Of a DNA stretch of 64,000 bases, positions 1-9,434 are shown piece after piece. A model generated the notes under the pieces. That model was not told the DNA's origin. It saw nothing but the letters and a program-made list of their open reading frames with translations, and made no database searches. Position 1 is the stretch's first letter. Every line of letters begins with the position of its first letter. The stretch comes from Gammaproteobacteria bacterium (GTDB taxonomy: Bacteria; Pseudomonadota; Gammaproteobacteria; Thiohalomonadales; Thiohalomonadaceae): the NCBI GenBank assembly GCA_024709225.1, contig JANJXC010000073.1, positions 1 to 64,000 on the forward strand, written 5' to 3'. A program made the translations under genes and the position numbers.

Positions 1-1
1 C

Positions 2-634
2 CATGCCGCGGCCATCACCGCGATGCGTCCGGAGTTGATGTGCCACGGCGTGGAATCAGTTGCGGATCTCGAGCCCTTGCTGCGCCGGGCCACGGTGATC
101 GTGGCGGGGCCCGGCCTGGGCCAGGGGGCGTGGGGGCAAGGCCTGCTGGGACGGCTGCTGCAGGCATCCCAGCCGCTGGTGGTGGACGCCGATGCCCTCA
201 ATCTGCTGGCTCAGGACCCGCTGCACCGCAAGGATTGGGTGCTGACGCCCCACCCGGGCGAGGCAGGACGCCTGCTCGGCGCGCCCGCCGCCCAGGTGCA
301 ACAGAACCGTTTTGCCGCGGCGGCGGGTCTGCAGGCCAGTTTCGGCGGGGTGGTGGTGCTGAAGGGGCCGGGCACCCTGGTACTGGGCGACGACGGCATG
401 CCGGGGATCTGCAATGGCGGCAATCCGGGCATGGCCAGCGGTGGCATGGGGGATGTACTCAGCGGCATCATCGGTGGGCTTATCGCCCAGGGGCTCGACC
501 TGCGCGAAGCCGCCGGCGCCGGCGTATGCCTCCATGCCGCGGCGGCCGATGCGGCCCCCGCCGCGGAGGGAGAGCGCGGCCTGCTGGCCTCCGACCTGTT
601 TCCCTGGTTGCGCCGCCTGGTCAATCCGGCCTAG
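2..634 (+). CDS. nnrD: ADP-dependent NAD(P)H-hydrate dehydratase (C-terminal part; 5' end cut by window)
   Basis: The frame is open to the left edge, so this is the 3' part of a larger gene. The visible 210 residues match the YjeF C-terminal (ribokinase-like) domain, which dehydrates S-NAD(P)H hydrate back to NAD(P)H using ADP. Diagnostic motifs are AGPGLGQ near the start, [28 protein letters not shown] and the nucleotide-binding [16 protein letters not shown]. In many bacteria this domain is fused behind an N-terminal epimerase domain (bifunctional Nnr); whether that is so here cannot be seen. tsaE follows 2 nt after the stop, as in the usual gammaproteobacterial order. Confidence 0.93.
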   Translation, partial: HAAAITAMRPELMCHGVESVADLEPLLRRATVIVAGPGLGQGAWGQGLLGRLLQASQPLVVDADALNLLAQDPLHRKDWVLTPHPGEAGRLLGAPAAQVQQNRFAAAAGLQASFGGVVVLKGPGTLVLGDDGMPGICNGGNPGMASGGMGDVLSGIIGGLIAQGLDLREAAGAGVCLHAAAADAAPAAEGERGLLASDLFPWLRRLVNPA

Positions 635-636
635 CC

Positions 637-1122
637 ATGTCCTTGCGTGAATTGAAGTTACCGTTGGCGGACACCGCTGCGACCGAGGCACTGGGCGCCG
701 CGCTGGCCGCCTGTGCGATGGGTGGTGGACTGCTGCTGTTTCTACATGGCGATCTCGGGGCGGGCAAGACCACCCTGGTGCGCGGCTATCTGCATGGGTT
801 GGGGCACGGTGGTGCGGTCAAGAGTCCCACCTACACCCTGGTCGAACCCTATGAACTGGGCGAACACCGGGTGTATCACTTTGATCTCTACCGCCTGGGC
901 GACCCGGAGGAACTGGAGTTTCTCGGCATTCGTGACTATCTCGGCAGCGATGCCCAATGTCTGGTGGAGTGGCCGGAGCGGGGCAATGGCATCTTGCCGG
1001 CGCCGGATCTCCGCCTGCACCTAGACTACCGGCCTGACGGGCGTCTGGCGCGTCTCGCTGCGGTGACTGAACGGGGTGATGAGGTCCTGGATTGCCTCCT
1101 CCAGAAGCTGGATAGAGGTTGA
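637..1122 (+). CDS. tsaE: tRNA threonylcarbamoyladenosine biosynthesis ATPase TsaE
   Basis: This is a 161-residue P-loop ATPase of the TsaE/YjeE family. It works with TsaB and TsaD to transfer threonylcarbamoyl to A37 of ANN-decoding tRNAs. The Walker A motif GDLGAGKTT lies at residues 38-46, followed by the family signatures [19 protein letters not shown] and LVEWPERG. The ATG was chosen because it starts 2 nt after the nnrD stop and gives the normal family length; the open frame continues upstream only inside nnrD. The two genes are probably cotranscribed. A T-rich stretch lies just after the stop, but no clear hairpin. Confidence 0.95.
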   Translation: MSLRELKLPLADTAATEALGAALAACAMGGGLLLFLHGDLGAGKTTLVRGYLHGLGHGGAVKSPTYTLVEPYELGEHRVYHFDLYRLGDPEELEFLGIRDYLGSDAQCLVEWPERGNGILPAPDLRLHLDYRPDGRLARLAAVTERGDEVLDCLLQKLDRG

Positions 1123-1177
1123 TTTTTTGCTTGCTCGGTATTAAGTTACCCATATGTCGTGAGAAACGATCAAAGGA

Positions 1178-1206
1178 TTGATTGATATCTTCATGATAAA
1201 TATGAC
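1178..1206 (+). promoter_or_regulatory. candidate sigma-70 promoter for the amidase-mutL-miaA-hfq run
   Basis: TTGATT (1178-1183) and TATGAC (1201-1206) are separated by 17 bp in an unusually AT-rich stretch for this genome (about 1123-1210). Each hexamer matches consensus at 4 of 6 positions. It would start transcription about 30 nt before the amidase ATG. This is read by eye only. Confidence 0.4.
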
Positions 1207-1242
1207 TCTTTGGTCATGGTCTGGGGCTGCCGAGGGGGCGAA

Positions 1243-2580
1243 ATGACAATAAAAGCCTTAACCGCGCTGCTGCTGACGCTCCTGTTGGTCTCCGCTGTCT
1301 GTGCCGACCCAGTGAACATCCGCGGCGTGCGCATGTGGCCGGCCCCGGACAATACCCGCCTGGTCTTCGATGTCACCGCCGACGTCGAACACAGCCTCTT
1401 CGTACTGAAAAATCCCGACCGTCTGGTCATCGACCTGAAGAACACCAGCCTCAACAAGCCCTTCGTCGGGCTCGATCTCGGTCCCAGTCTGATCCGTGAC
1501 ATACGTTCCGCACCGCGCAACGGCGGTGACCTGCGCGTGGTACTCGATCTCAAGGGTGCCGTGCGGCCCAAGAGTTTCGTTCTGCGCCCCAACAATGAAT
1601 ACGGCCATCGACTGGTTATCGATTTATACGATACGAAGACCGCTGCCGATCCAGTAGCCGCTGCGCCGGTCGCCCCTGCTGCATCCGCGACACCCAGCGT
1701 CCCGCGCGAGATCGTCATTGCCATCGATGCGGGCCACGGCGGTGAAGACCCCGGCGCCATCGGGCCGCGCGGCACGCGCGAAAAGGATGTGACCCTGGCG
1801 GTGGCCAAGCGCCTGCGTGAACTGGTGAACCGCGAACCGGGCATGCGCGCGGTGATGGTGCGTGACGGCGACTACTTCGTGCAGTTGCGGCGCCGTGTCG
1901 AAATGGCGCGCGAACATCGTGCCGATCTGTTCATCTCCATCCATGCCGATGCCTTTGCCGATCGACGCGCACGCGGCGCGTCGGTATATACCCTGTCGGA
2001 TCGCGGCGCCACCAGTGAGCATGCGCGCCTTGTCGCTGACAAGGAAAACGCCTCCGACATCATCGGTGGCGTGAGCCTGGACGACAAGGATGACCTGCTT
2101 ACCTCGGTACTGCTGGATCTGTCGCTCACCGGCACCATGGAGGCCAGCACCGATGTGGCGGGGCGTGTGTTGTCCGGGTTGGGGCAGGTGGCGCACCTGC
2201 ACCGTACGCGGGTGGAGCAGGCGGGTTTCCGTGTGTTGAAGTCGCCCAACGTGCCGTCGATCCTGGTGGAGACTGCCTTTATTTCCAATCCGGACGAAGA
2301 GCGCAAGCTGCGTGATCCCAATCATCAATACGCCCTGGCGCGCAGCGTCATGGACGGTGTGCGTGCCTATTTCCGCCAGAATCCGCCCCCCGGAACCCTA
2401 CTGGCCATGCGACAGGGGACGAACGGGCAGCAGCATGTGATCGGCCGCGGTGAAACACTCTCCGGCATCGCTCGCCAATATCAGGTGAGCCTGGAGTTGT
2501 TGCGTTCATCCAATGCGCTTAGCGGTGATCAACTGCGTGTCGGTGATGTGCTGCGCATACCCGTTGCCACCGGCGGCTGA
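1243..2580 (+). CDS. amiC: N-acetylmuramoyl-L-alanine amidase (AmiB/AmiC type) with AMIN and LysM domains
   Basis: This periplasmic zinc amidase cleaves the amide bond between MurNAc and the stem peptide during daughter-cell separation. Residues 1-21 form a signal peptide ending VCA. An AMIN domain (about 24-125) targets the septum. The Amidase_3 catalytic domain follows, with zinc ligands in DAGHGGEDPG (His165), the Glu of GTREKD, and SIHADAF, plus catalytic VETAFISNPDEE. A LysM domain (about 398-441) closes the 445 residues. I chose the ATG at 1243 because a GAGGGGG ribosome site precedes it and the signal peptide starts there; a TTG at 1210 is in frame but less likely. The symbol could equally be amiB. 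Confidence 0.9.
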   Translation: MTIKALTALLLTLLLVSAVCADPVNIRGVRMWPAPDNTRLVFDVTADVEHSLFVLKNPDRLVIDLKNTSLNKPFVGLDLGPSLIRDIRSAPRNGGDLRVVLDLKGAVRPKSFVLRPNNEYGHRLVIDLYDTKTAADPVAAAPVAPAASATPSVPREIVIAIDAGHGGEDPGAIGPRGTREKDVTLAVAKRLRELVNREPGMRAVMVRDGDYFVQLRRRVEMAREHRADLFISIHADAFADRRARGASVYTLSDRGATSEHARLVADKENASDIIGGVSLDDKDDLLTSVLLDLSLTGTMEASTDVAGRVLSGLGQVAHLHRTRVEQAGFRVLKSPNVPSILVETAFISNPDEERKLRDPNHQYALARSVMDGVRAYFRQNPPPGTLLAMRQGTNGQQHVIGRGETLSGIARQYQVSLELLRSSNALSGDQLRVGDVLRIPVATGG

Positions 2581-2725
2581 CACGTTCGTCGTACTGGCGC
2601 GGTGCCGGGAGTCTGGCGTCGAGCGGTGATCTTCTTGCTGTATCACCTTTAGCCTCCGAGTGCTCTTTGCGCCTTTGTGCTGAATGCCGTTTGCATCCTG
2701 CCCGGTTCGGGTTAATCTGCGCGCC

Positions 2726-4333
2726 ATGAACAGTCCTCCTGCGCCGCGGCGCATTCGTACCCTCGATACCCTGTTGGCCAACCAGATCGCCGCCGGTGAG
2801 GTAGTGGAGCGCCCGGCCTCCGTGGTGAAGGAACTGCTGGAAAACAGCCTGGATGCCGCTGCCACCAGCATTGAAGTCGATGTGGAGCAGGGCGGCGTGG
2901 CGCTGATGCGGGTGCATGACGATGGTTGCGGCATCGCCGCGGCGGACATGCCGCTGGCCCTGGCGCGCCACGCGACCAGCAAGGTGTACAGCCAGGACGA
3001 ACTGATGCGGGTGATGAGCCTGGGATTTCGCGGTGAGGCGCTGGCCAGTATCGCCTCGGTCTCGCGCCTGACCCTGAGCAGCCGCAGCGCTGCGGATGAA
3101 CACGGCTGTTGTATCGATGCCCATGACGGCCCCGCTCCTTGTGCCCACCCGCGCGGCACCACGGTCGAGGTGCGTGACCTGTTCTACAACACGCCGGCAC
3201 GACGCAAATTCCTGCGTGCCGAACGCACGGAGTTCGAGCATCTGGCCGAGGTGGTGCGGCGTGTGGCCCTGAGCCGTTTCGATGTGGCACTGACCTTGCG
3301 TCACAACGGCAGGCAGGTGCTGGCCGTGCGTCCTGCCCTGGATGCGCACCAGCGTGAGCAGCGTCTTGCCGCCATCTGCGGCCGGCCCTTCGTGCAGCAG
3401 GCGGTAAGCGTGGACTTCACGCTTCCGGGGCTGCAGCTGCGCGGCTGGCTGTTGCGTCCCGAGGCGGCCCGCGCCCAGGCCGACCTGCAGTACTTCTACA
3501 TCAACGGCCGCGTGATCCGTGATCGCGTGGTGACCCATGCGGTGCGCCAAGCCTATGGCGACGCGCTGTATCCGGGGCGTCATCCCGCCTATGTGCTGTA
3601 TCTGGAGATGGACCCGGCCCAGGTGGACGTGAATGTGCATCCCACCAAACACGAGGTGCGTTTCCGCGAGACTCGCCAGGTGCATGACTTTCTCTACCGT
3701 GCACTGCGTGCGGCGGTGGACGACGCGGTGGCGGCACCGGTGGCCGTGCTGGGCGTGCGGGAGGGCACGGCCTCTTATCAGCCGGGGGCCGCCGCGACAG
3801 CTGCGGGCTCGCCGGTGAGCCGCCAGCTGGGTGTGGTGGCGGGGCGCTATCTGTTGCTGGATGAGGGCGAGCAGGGTTTGCGCCTGCTGGACCTGCCGGC
3901 AGTCCGCGCGCGCCAGGCGGCCCAGGCGATGCGCACGGCCTTGGCGGCTGGAGGACAGGTCAAGGGGCAGCCCCTGCTGCTGCCGGTGACGTTGCCGCTG
4001 ACTGAGCAACAGCAGGTCGTGGTGCAGGAATATCACGGCACGCTCGCGCGCCTCGGTTTCGATCTGGGCAGGCTGGGGCCGCAGCAATGGGTGCTGCGCC
4101 AGGTGCCGGCGCTGCTGCGCCATGCGGCGCCGGAGCTTCTGTTGCAGGTGGCCATGGATGTGTTGGCCGGTGGCGCCGACATCGGCCTGCTGCCATCGGC
4201 CCTTGCCGATGCCGCCCGTGGTCCGCTGCCGGAGCGGGGTGAGTGGGAAGGTCTGATCGCGGCGGCCACGGCGCAGCCTGCCGGGGTGAGCGTCATGCTC
4301 AGCCCGGCCGACCTGGCCCGCCTGTTGCAGTAA
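2726..4333 (+). CDS. mutL: DNA mismatch repair protein MutL (non-endonuclease type)
   Basis: MutL couples MutS mismatch recognition to strand incision. The N-terminal GHL ATPase motifs are all present: [10 protein letters not shown] (catalytic Glu36), [14 protein letters not shown] and [11 protein letters not shown], followed by the transducer domain ending [12 protein letters not shown]. The protein is 535 residues, about 80 shorter than E. coli MutL, with most of the shortening in the linker. The C-terminal DQHAxxExxxxE endonuclease motif is absent (DLPAVRARQ stands near its place), as expected for species using MutH. The ATG at 2726 begins the conserved N-terminus. The stop overlaps the miaA start (TAATG), so the two are probably translationally coupled. 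Confidence 0.96.
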   Translation: MNSPPAPRRIRTLDTLLANQIAAGEVVERPASVVKELLENSLDAAATSIEVDVEQGGVALMRVHDDGCGIAAADMPLALARHATSKVYSQDELMRVMSLGFRGEALASIASVSRLTLSSRSAADEHGCCIDAHDGPAPCAHPRGTTVEVRDLFYNTPARRKFLRAERTEFEHLAEVVRRVALSRFDVALTLRHNGRQVLAVRPALDAHQREQRLAAICGRPFVQQAVSVDFTLPGLQLRGWLLRPEAARAQADLQYFYINGRVIRDRVVTHAVRQAYGDALYPGRHPAYVLYLEMDPAQVDVNVHPTKHEVRFRETRQVHDFLYRALRAAVDDAVAAPVAVLGVREGTASYQPGAAATAAGSPVSRQLGVVAGRYLLLDEGEQGLRLLDLPAVRARQAAQAMRTALAAGGQVKGQPLLLPVTLPLTEQQQVVVQEYHGTLARLGFDLGRLGPQQWVLRQVPALLRHAAPELLLQVAMDVLAGGADIGLLPSALADAARGPLPERGEWEGLIAAATAQPAGVSVMLSPADLARLLQ

Positions 4334-5274
4334 TGGTCATGTCCGCCACGCCTCCCTCTGCCATCCTGTTGATGGGGCCGACCGCCTCGGGCAAGACCGA
4401 TCTGGCGGCGGCGCTGGTGGCACGGCTGCCGTGCGAGATTATCAGTGTCGATTCGGCCCTGGTGTACCGCGGCATGGACATCGGTACCGCCAAGCCCGAT
4501 GCCGAATTGCTGGCGCGGGCGCCGCACCGGCTCATCGATATCCTGGACCCGGCCGAGGCCTATTCCGCTGCCCGTTTTCGTGCCGATGCCCTGCGCGAAA
4601 TGGCCGATATCATCGCCGCCGGCCGCATTCCGCTGCTGGTGGGCGGCACCGGGCTGTATTTCCGCGCCCTGCGCCGCGGCCTGTCCGACCTGCCGGGGGC
4701 CGACCCGGTAGTGCGCGCCCGCCTCGAGCAGGAGGCGGCGGAACTGGGCTGGGAGGCGCTGCACCAGCGCCTGCGCCAGGTCGACCCGGTGGCCGCCGCG
4801 CGCATCCATCCCCATGACCCGCAGCGCCTGCAGCGGGCGCTGGAGGTCTATGAACTGACCGGCCGGCCCCTGAGCGAACAGCAGCGTGGCGGTGAGGCCC
4901 TGCCCTACCGGGTGCTGGCCCTGGCGGTGGCGCCGGCGGAGCGGGAACAGTTGCATGCGCGCATCCATGAGCGCTTCCATCTGATGCTGGAACGGGGCCT
5001 GGTGGCGGAGGTCGACGGGCTGTACCGCCGCGGCGACCTGGGACCGGACCTGCCCTCCATCCGCTGCGTGGGATATCGCCAGGTGTGGAGTTATCTGGCC
5101 GGCGAGGTGGATTACCCTGCCATGGTGGAGCAGGGCATCAGCGCCACCCGCCAGCTGGCCAAGCGCCAGTTCACCTGGCTGCGCAGCGAACCGGACAGCC
5201 ACTGGCTCGACAGCAGCAGCCCCCAACTGCTGGACAAGGTGTTGAAATTAGTGGTGCAGAACGCCATTAACTGA
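4333..5274 (+). CDS. miaA: tRNA dimethylallyltransferase MiaA
   Basis: MiaA adds a dimethylallyl group to N6 of A37 in tRNAs that read UNN codons. The 313-residue protein has the P-loop [10 protein letters not shown] near residues 12-21, the [16 protein letters not shown] substrate motif, [11 protein letters not shown], and [10 protein letters not shown] near the C-terminus, at normal family length. The start overlaps the mutL stop in TAATG; an ATG two codons on (4339) is an equally possible start. The mutL-miaA-hfq-hflX order is conserved in Gammaproteobacteria. Confidence 0.96.
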   Translation: MVMSATPPSAILLMGPTASGKTDLAAALVARLPCEIISVDSALVYRGMDIGTAKPDAELLARAPHRLIDILDPAEAYSAARFRADALREMADIIAAGRIPLLVGGTGLYFRALRRGLSDLPGADPVVRARLEQEAAELGWEALHQRLRQVDPVAAARIHPHDPQRLQRALEVYELTGRPLSEQQRGGEALPYRVLALAVAPAEREQLHARIHERFHLMLERGLVAEVDGLYRRGDLGPDLPSIRCVGYRQVWSYLAGEVDYPAMVEQGISATRQLAKRQFTWLRSEPDSHWLDSSSPQLLDKVLKLVVQNAIN

Positions 5275-5392
5275 CCTTCGGGCCCTGTGCTACACTGGGC
5301 TCCAACACGGAAGTCTCACTTAAACAATGGGATACTTGGCCGACTTTGGCCGCTATACCGCACGTTGCGGATAACAATAAAGGAGAAACACC

Positions 5393-5662
5393 ATGAGCAA
5401 AGGGCAAGCCCTGCAGGACCCGTATCTGAACGCCCTGCGCAAAGAGCGTATCCCTGTCTCTATCTACCTGGTGAACGGAATCAAGCTGCAAGGCCAGATT
5501 GAGTCCTTTGACCAGTTCGTCGTGCTGCTGAAAAACTCCGTCAGCCAGATGGTATACAAGCACGCCATTTCCACCGTTGTGCCCGCGCGCAACGTCAAGC
5601 TGAACCTTGGTCCGGATGACATGCCGATGCCGGCAGCTCCCGAACCGGGCAATCGCATCTGA
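5393..5662 (+). CDS. hfq: RNA chaperone Hfq
   Basis: Hfq forms a hexameric Sm-like ring that pairs small RNAs with mRNAs. The 89-residue protein begins [20 protein letters not shown] and contains the Sm1 fold ([20 protein letters not shown]) and the Sm2 motif YKHAIST, followed by a short tail (about 20 residues, [12 protein letters not shown]). That tail is shorter than the E. coli one. A strong AAAGGAG site lies 7 nt before the ATG. The 118-nt gap after miaA holds a GC-rich hairpin near 5283-5301 and probably a dedicated promoter, which I could not assign. Confidence 0.97.
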   Translation: MSKGQALQDPYLNALRKERIPVSIYLVNGIKLQGQIESFDQFVVLLKNSVSQMVYKHAISTVVPARNVKLNLGPDDMPMPAAPEPGNRI

Positions 5663-5829
5663 CTTGAAAGCCTGCACCGCCGCGACGCCGATCACGCAGA
5701 GGGAGTACCGCACAAGGCATAAGGCCGGAGCGGATTTGTTTATGCCATCGATTTTGTTGCGCACGCCGTGTCCCGGCGGTGAAGAGTTGTCCCTGTTCCC
5801 TGTGGCTGCAACGCAGCGGAGACGCCCTC

Positions 5830-7125
5830 GTGTTTGATCGGCCGAAGAGCGGCGAACGCGCAGTTCTGGTCCACCTGGAATTGCCCCAGGAGGGCGACCA
5901 GGAGGATTTGCAGGAGATCGAAGAACTGGCGGTGTCGGCCGGCGCCATCCCGGTGGCTGTGGTCACCGGTACGCGCAAGAGCCCCGACGCCAAGCTGTTC
6001 ATCGGCAGCGGCAAGGCAGAAGAGGTGCGTGCCGCGATACTGGAGCATGAGGCGGAGCTGGTGCTGTTCAACCATGCCCTGAGTCCGGCGCAGGAACGCA
6101 ACCTGGAACGCCTGCTGCAGTGTCGCGTACTGGATCGTACCGGTCTGATCCTCGATATATTCGCCCAGCGCGCGCGCTCCCATGAGGGCAAGCTGCAGGT
6201 GGAACTGGCGCAGCTGCGCCACCTGTCTACGCGGCTGGTACGTGGCTGGACCCATCTGGAGCGGCAAAAGGGTGGCATCGGTCTGCGCGGCCCGGGTGAA
6301 ACCCAGCTGGAAACCGACCGCCGCCTGCTGGCGGATCGCATCCGACTGCTGGAGCGGCGGCTGGAAAAGGTGAACCGGCAGCGCGAGCAGGGGCGGCGTG
6401 CGCGCAAGCGCGCTGAATTGCCCACGGTATCGCTGGTGGGCTACACCAATGCCGGCAAGTCCACATTGTTCAATCGTTTGACGACGGCGCAGGTATATGC
6501 CGCCGATCAGCTGTTCGCCACCCTCGATCCGACCCTGCGCCGGGTGGAACTGCCGGGGGGCAAGGGCATCGTGCTGGCGGATACCGTGGGCTTCATTCGT
6601 CATCTGCCCCATGACCTGGTGGCGGCATTTCGCTCCACCTTGCAGGAGACGCGCGATGCCGACCTGTTGCTGCATGTCATTGATGCCCATGACCCGGAGC
6701 GGCAGGCGAAGATTGAGCAGGTGCGCGTGGTATTGGCGGAGATCGGCGCCAACGAGGTGCCGCAGCTCGAGGTGTACAACAAAATTGACCTGCTGGAGCA
6801 GGGGCAGCCGCAGCTGGAGCGCAGCAGCGATGGCCAACCGTTGCGCGTACATCTTTCCGCTGTCAGCGGCGCCGGCGTGGAACTTTTGCTGCAGGCTGTT
6901 GCCGATTTCTTCCGCGAAGTGATGGTGCAGAGCAGGCTCTGCCTGCCGCCCAGTGCCGGGCGTCTGCGGGCCGCGCTGTATGCCATCCAGGCGGTGCGGC
7001 GTGAACAGGTGGAAGACAGCGGCGCGTGGCTGCTGGATGTGGAGATCAAGGCGCACGATCTGGCGCAGCTGCGCAAACAGCAGGATTTCGCCCCATTGTT
7101 GCCCGCGTTGCAGGCTGAGGGCTAA
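5830..7125 (+). CDS. hflX: ribosome-rescue GTPase HflX
   Basis: HflX splits stalled or heat-damaged 70S ribosomes. The protein has the N-terminal HflX domain (glycine-rich motif KLFIGSGKAEEV), the signature KGGIGLRGPGETQLETDRR before a coiled coil, then a GTPase domain with G1 GYTNAGKST, G3 DTVGFI and G4 NKID. The GTG at 5830 gives FDRPKSGERAVLVH at the N-terminus, which is where family members begin; an AGCGGAG element lies about 8 nt upstream. The frame also extends back to an ATG at 5779, which would add 17 unconserved residues. The 431-residue length matches the family. Confidence 0.93.
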   Translation: MFDRPKSGERAVLVHLELPQEGDQEDLQEIEELAVSAGAIPVAVVTGTRKSPDAKLFIGSGKAEEVRAAILEHEAELVLFNHALSPAQERNLERLLQCRVLDRTGLILDIFAQRARSHEGKLQVELAQLRHLSTRLVRGWTHLERQKGGIGLRGPGETQLETDRRLLADRIRLLERRLEKVNRQREQGRRARKRAELPTVSLVGYTNAGKSTLFNRLTTAQVYAADQLFATLDPTLRRVELPGGKGIVLADTVGFIRHLPHDLVAAFRSTLQETRDADLLLHVIDAHDPERQAKIEQVRVVLAEIGANEVPQLEVYNKIDLLEQGQPQLERSSDGQPLRVHLSAVSGAGVELLLQAVADFFREVMVQSRLCLPPSAGRLRAALYAIQAVRREQVEDSGAWLLDVEIKAHDLAQLRKQQDFAPLLPALQAEG

Positions 7126-7172
7126 ACTTTGCCCTTTAACGGTTTTTACGAAAACGACAGGTGCTGACACTT

Positions 7173-8318
7173 ATGGCTTGGAACGAACCGGGTAATTCCG
7201 GGGGCAAAGACCCCTGGGGTGGCCGTAACAGTGAGCAGGGACCGCCCGACCTCGACGAGGTGGTGCGCAAGCTGCAGGACAAATTCGGTGGCCTGTTCGG
7301 CCAGGGCAGGGGCCGCGGCAATGGCGGTGCTTCCGCCGGTTCTGCCGGCATGGTGCTGGCCCTTGCCCTGGCGCTGTGGGCGCTGTCCGGCATCTACATC
7401 GTCGATGAAGGCCAGCGCGGCGTGGTACTGCAGTTCGGTTCCTACAAGGAAACCACCATGCCCGGCCTCAACTGGTATCCGCGTTTCATCCAGACCGTGG
7501 AGACGGTGGATATCTCCAGCGTACGCTCCATGGAGCTGGGCCGCCGTGCCGACGAGGCACTGATGCTGACCCAGGACGAGAACATCATCGACGTCAAGTT
7601 CACTGTGCAGTACCAGGTGAAGGACGCACGCGACTATCTGTTCAATGTGCGCGACCCGGACCAGACCCTGCGCGAGGCGACCGAGAGCGCCATTCGTGAG
7701 GTGATCGGCCAGAGCGAGATGGACTTCGTCATCACCGGCGGTCGCAGCGAGGTGGTGGATCGCATCAAGGTGCTGGTGCAGTCGATCCTCGATCGCTATC
7801 GCGCTGGCTTGACGGTGGTCAACTTCAACATGCAGGACGCCCAGGCGCCGGAGCAGGTGCAGGGGGCCTTTGCCGATGCGGTGAAGGCGCGTGAGGATGA
7901 GCAGCGCTTCAAGAATGAGGCCGAGGCCTACGCCAACGATGTGCTGCCCAAGGCACGCGGCCAGGCGGCGCGTCTGATCGAGGAGGCCAATGCCTACCGC
8001 GATCAGGTAATCGCCGCCGCGGAAGGTGAGACGGCACGTTTCCTCAGCGTATTGGCGCAGTATGAAAAGGCGCCGGCGGTGACCCGCAAGCGCCTGTATC
8101 TGGAGTCGATGGAGTCGGTGCTGGGGCAGAGCAGCAAGGTGCTGGTGGATACCAAGGGCGGCAACAATCTGCTGTATCTGCCGCTGGACAAGCTGATGCA
8201 GCGCGAGGTGCCGCTGGGCGCCGGTGAGTCAGCCGCTGCGTCTTCTGCTGTACCGGTGCAGTCGCCGCGTACGGATATCCGTCTGCGTGACAACGTACGT
8301 CAACGGGAGGTGCGCTAA
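7173..8318 (+). CDS. hflK: FtsH protease modulator HflK (SPFH/band 7 family)
   Basis: HflK forms, with HflC, a large membrane cage around the FtsH protease. The 381-residue protein has the characteristic glycine-rich N-terminus MAWNEPGNSGGKDPWGG, one transmembrane helix (about residues 55-75), and an SPFH domain starting YIVDEGQRGVVLQFG. A long helical segment (KAREDEQRFKNEAEAYANDV) follows, then a variable tail. The ATG at 7173 was chosen because family members start MAWN; a GTG at 7161 is also in frame. Its stop overlaps the hflC start in TAATG. Confidence 0.95.
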   Translation: MAWNEPGNSGGKDPWGGRNSEQGPPDLDEVVRKLQDKFGGLFGQGRGRGNGGASAGSAGMVLALALALWALSGIYIVDEGQRGVVLQFGSYKETTMPGLNWYPRFIQTVETVDISSVRSMELGRRADEALMLTQDENIIDVKFTVQYQVKDARDYLFNVRDPDQTLREATESAIREVIGQSEMDFVITGGRSEVVDRIKVLVQSILDRYRAGLTVVNFNMQDAQAPEQVQGAFADAVKAREDEQRFKNEAEAYANDVLPKARGQAARLIEEANAYRDQVIAAAEGETARFLSVLAQYEKAPAVTRKRLYLESMESVLGQSSKVLVDTKGGNNLLYLPLDKLMQREVPLGAGESAAASSAVPVQSPRTDIRLRDNVRQREVR

Positions 8319-9190
8319 TGTCGCGCGGAATGATGTCTCTCATCGCCCTGCTCGCCGTGCTGTGGCTGGGCTCCATGTCGATCTTCGTGGTAAACGAGCG
8401 CGAGCTGGCCATCAAGTTCCGGCTGGGTGAGTTCGTGCGTGCCGATTACACGCCGGGTCTGTATTTCAAGCTGCCCTTCATCAACAACGTGCGCTTTTTC
8501 GACAAGCGCGTGATGACGATGGAGGTCGACTCCGAGCGCTACCTGACCCAGGAAAAGAAGAACGTCATCGTCGATTCCTTCATCAAGTGGCGTATCAGTG
8601 ACGTCAGCACCTATTACGTGACCATGCGTGGCGACGAGCGCCAGGCGGCCCTGCGTCTGGCCCAGATCATCAAGGACGGCCTGCGCAGCGAGTTCGGCAA
8701 ACGCACCATGCAGGAGGCCATCTCCGGTGAGCGTTCCGAGATCATGAACATCATCACCAGCCAGATCAGCGAGCAGGCTAAGCAGTTCGGTATCGAGGTG
8801 GTGGATGTGCGTATCAAGCGCATCGAACTGCCGGCGGAGGTCTCCACTTCGGTATATCATCGCATGGAAGCCGAGCGCTCCCGCGTCGCCAAGGACCTGC
8901 GCTCACGTGGCGCCGAGGCTGCGGAGCGTATCCGTGCCGACGCCGATCGCCAGCGCACCGTAATCCTTGCCGAGGCCTATCGCGACGCCGAGCGTACGCG
9001 CGGCGAGGGTGATGGCCGTGCGGCGGAGATCTACGCCAAGGCCTATGGCCGCAATGCCGAGTTCTACGCGCTGTACCGCAGCCTGGATGCCTACCGCAAC
9101 ACCTTCAGTTCACCGCAGGACATGCTGGTGCTGGATCCGGGTGCGGAGTTCTTCCAGTATTTCAATAACGCAGCCGGCACACGCAAGTAA
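8318..9190 (+). CDS. hflC: FtsH protease modulator HflC
   Basis: This is the partner of HflK in the periplasm-facing HflKC complex that controls FtsH access to membrane substrates. The 290-residue protein has an N-terminal signal-anchor helix (about residues 4-22), followed by the SPFH domain (FVVNERELAIKFRLGEFVR) and a helical C-terminal region rich in Ala, Glu and Arg (EAERSRVAKDLRSRGAEAAE). Its C-terminus contains the usual PQDMLVLDPGAEFFQYF. A rho-independent terminator lies just after the stop, so the hflXKC transcript probably ends here. Confidence 0.95.
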   Translation: MSRGMMSLIALLAVLWLGSMSIFVVNERELAIKFRLGEFVRADYTPGLYFKLPFINNVRFFDKRVMTMEVDSERYLTQEKKNVIVDSFIKWRISDVSTYYVTMRGDERQAALRLAQIIKDGLRSEFGKRTMQEAISGERSEIMNIITSQISEQAKQFGIEVVDVRIKRIELPAEVSTSVYHRMEAERSRVAKDLRSRGAEAAERIRADADRQRTVILAEAYRDAERTRGEGDGRAAEIYAKAYGRNAEFYALYRSLDAYRNTFSSPQDMLVLDPGAEFFQYFNNAAGTRK

Positions 9191-9203
9191 CAGGCAACAT
9201 CGT

Positions 9204-9234
9204 ACCGGGTGGCTGATGCCACCCGGTTTTTTTT
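9204..9234 (+). terminator. rho-independent terminator after hflC
   Basis: An 8-bp perfect stem (CCGGGTGG / CCACCCGG) with a 6-nt loop is followed by eight T residues at 9227-9234. It separates hflC from the yjeT-hisZ pair. Confidence 0.9.
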
Positions 9235-9245
9235 GAGAGGCGGCA

Positions 9246-9434
9246 ATGTGGTCTGATCTGTGGGTTGCGCTGGCGCTGCTGCTGGTGCTGGAGGGGGTGT
9301 TGCCTGCGCTGTCGCCCCGCAATTACCGCAAGGCCATGTTGAGCCTTGTACAGTTGGATGATCGCTCCATACGCACGGCGGGGCTGATCCTGATGGTGAT
9401 CGGCGCAATGCTGGTCTACGGATTGAAACATTGA
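9246..9434 (+). CDS. yjeT: DUF2065 (YjeT-like) small inner-membrane protein
   Basis: This is a 62-residue protein with two hydrophobic helices (about 4-20 and 44-60) joined by [20 protein letters not shown], the conserved core of the DUF2065 family. No biochemical role is established for the family. A GAGG ribosome site precedes the ATG. The gene lies between hflC and hisZ/purA, as in many Gammaproteobacteria, and its TGA overlaps the hisZ ATG. Confidence 0.88.
   Translation: MWSDLWVALALLLVLEGVLPALSPRNYRKAMLSLVQLDDRSIRTAGLILMVIGAMLVYGLKH

Noticed and set aside
5716..5746. GGCATAA/TTATGCC inverted repeat between hfq and hflX
   Set aside because: Seven-bp arms with a 17-nt loop and no T-tract; too weak to call a terminator or operator.
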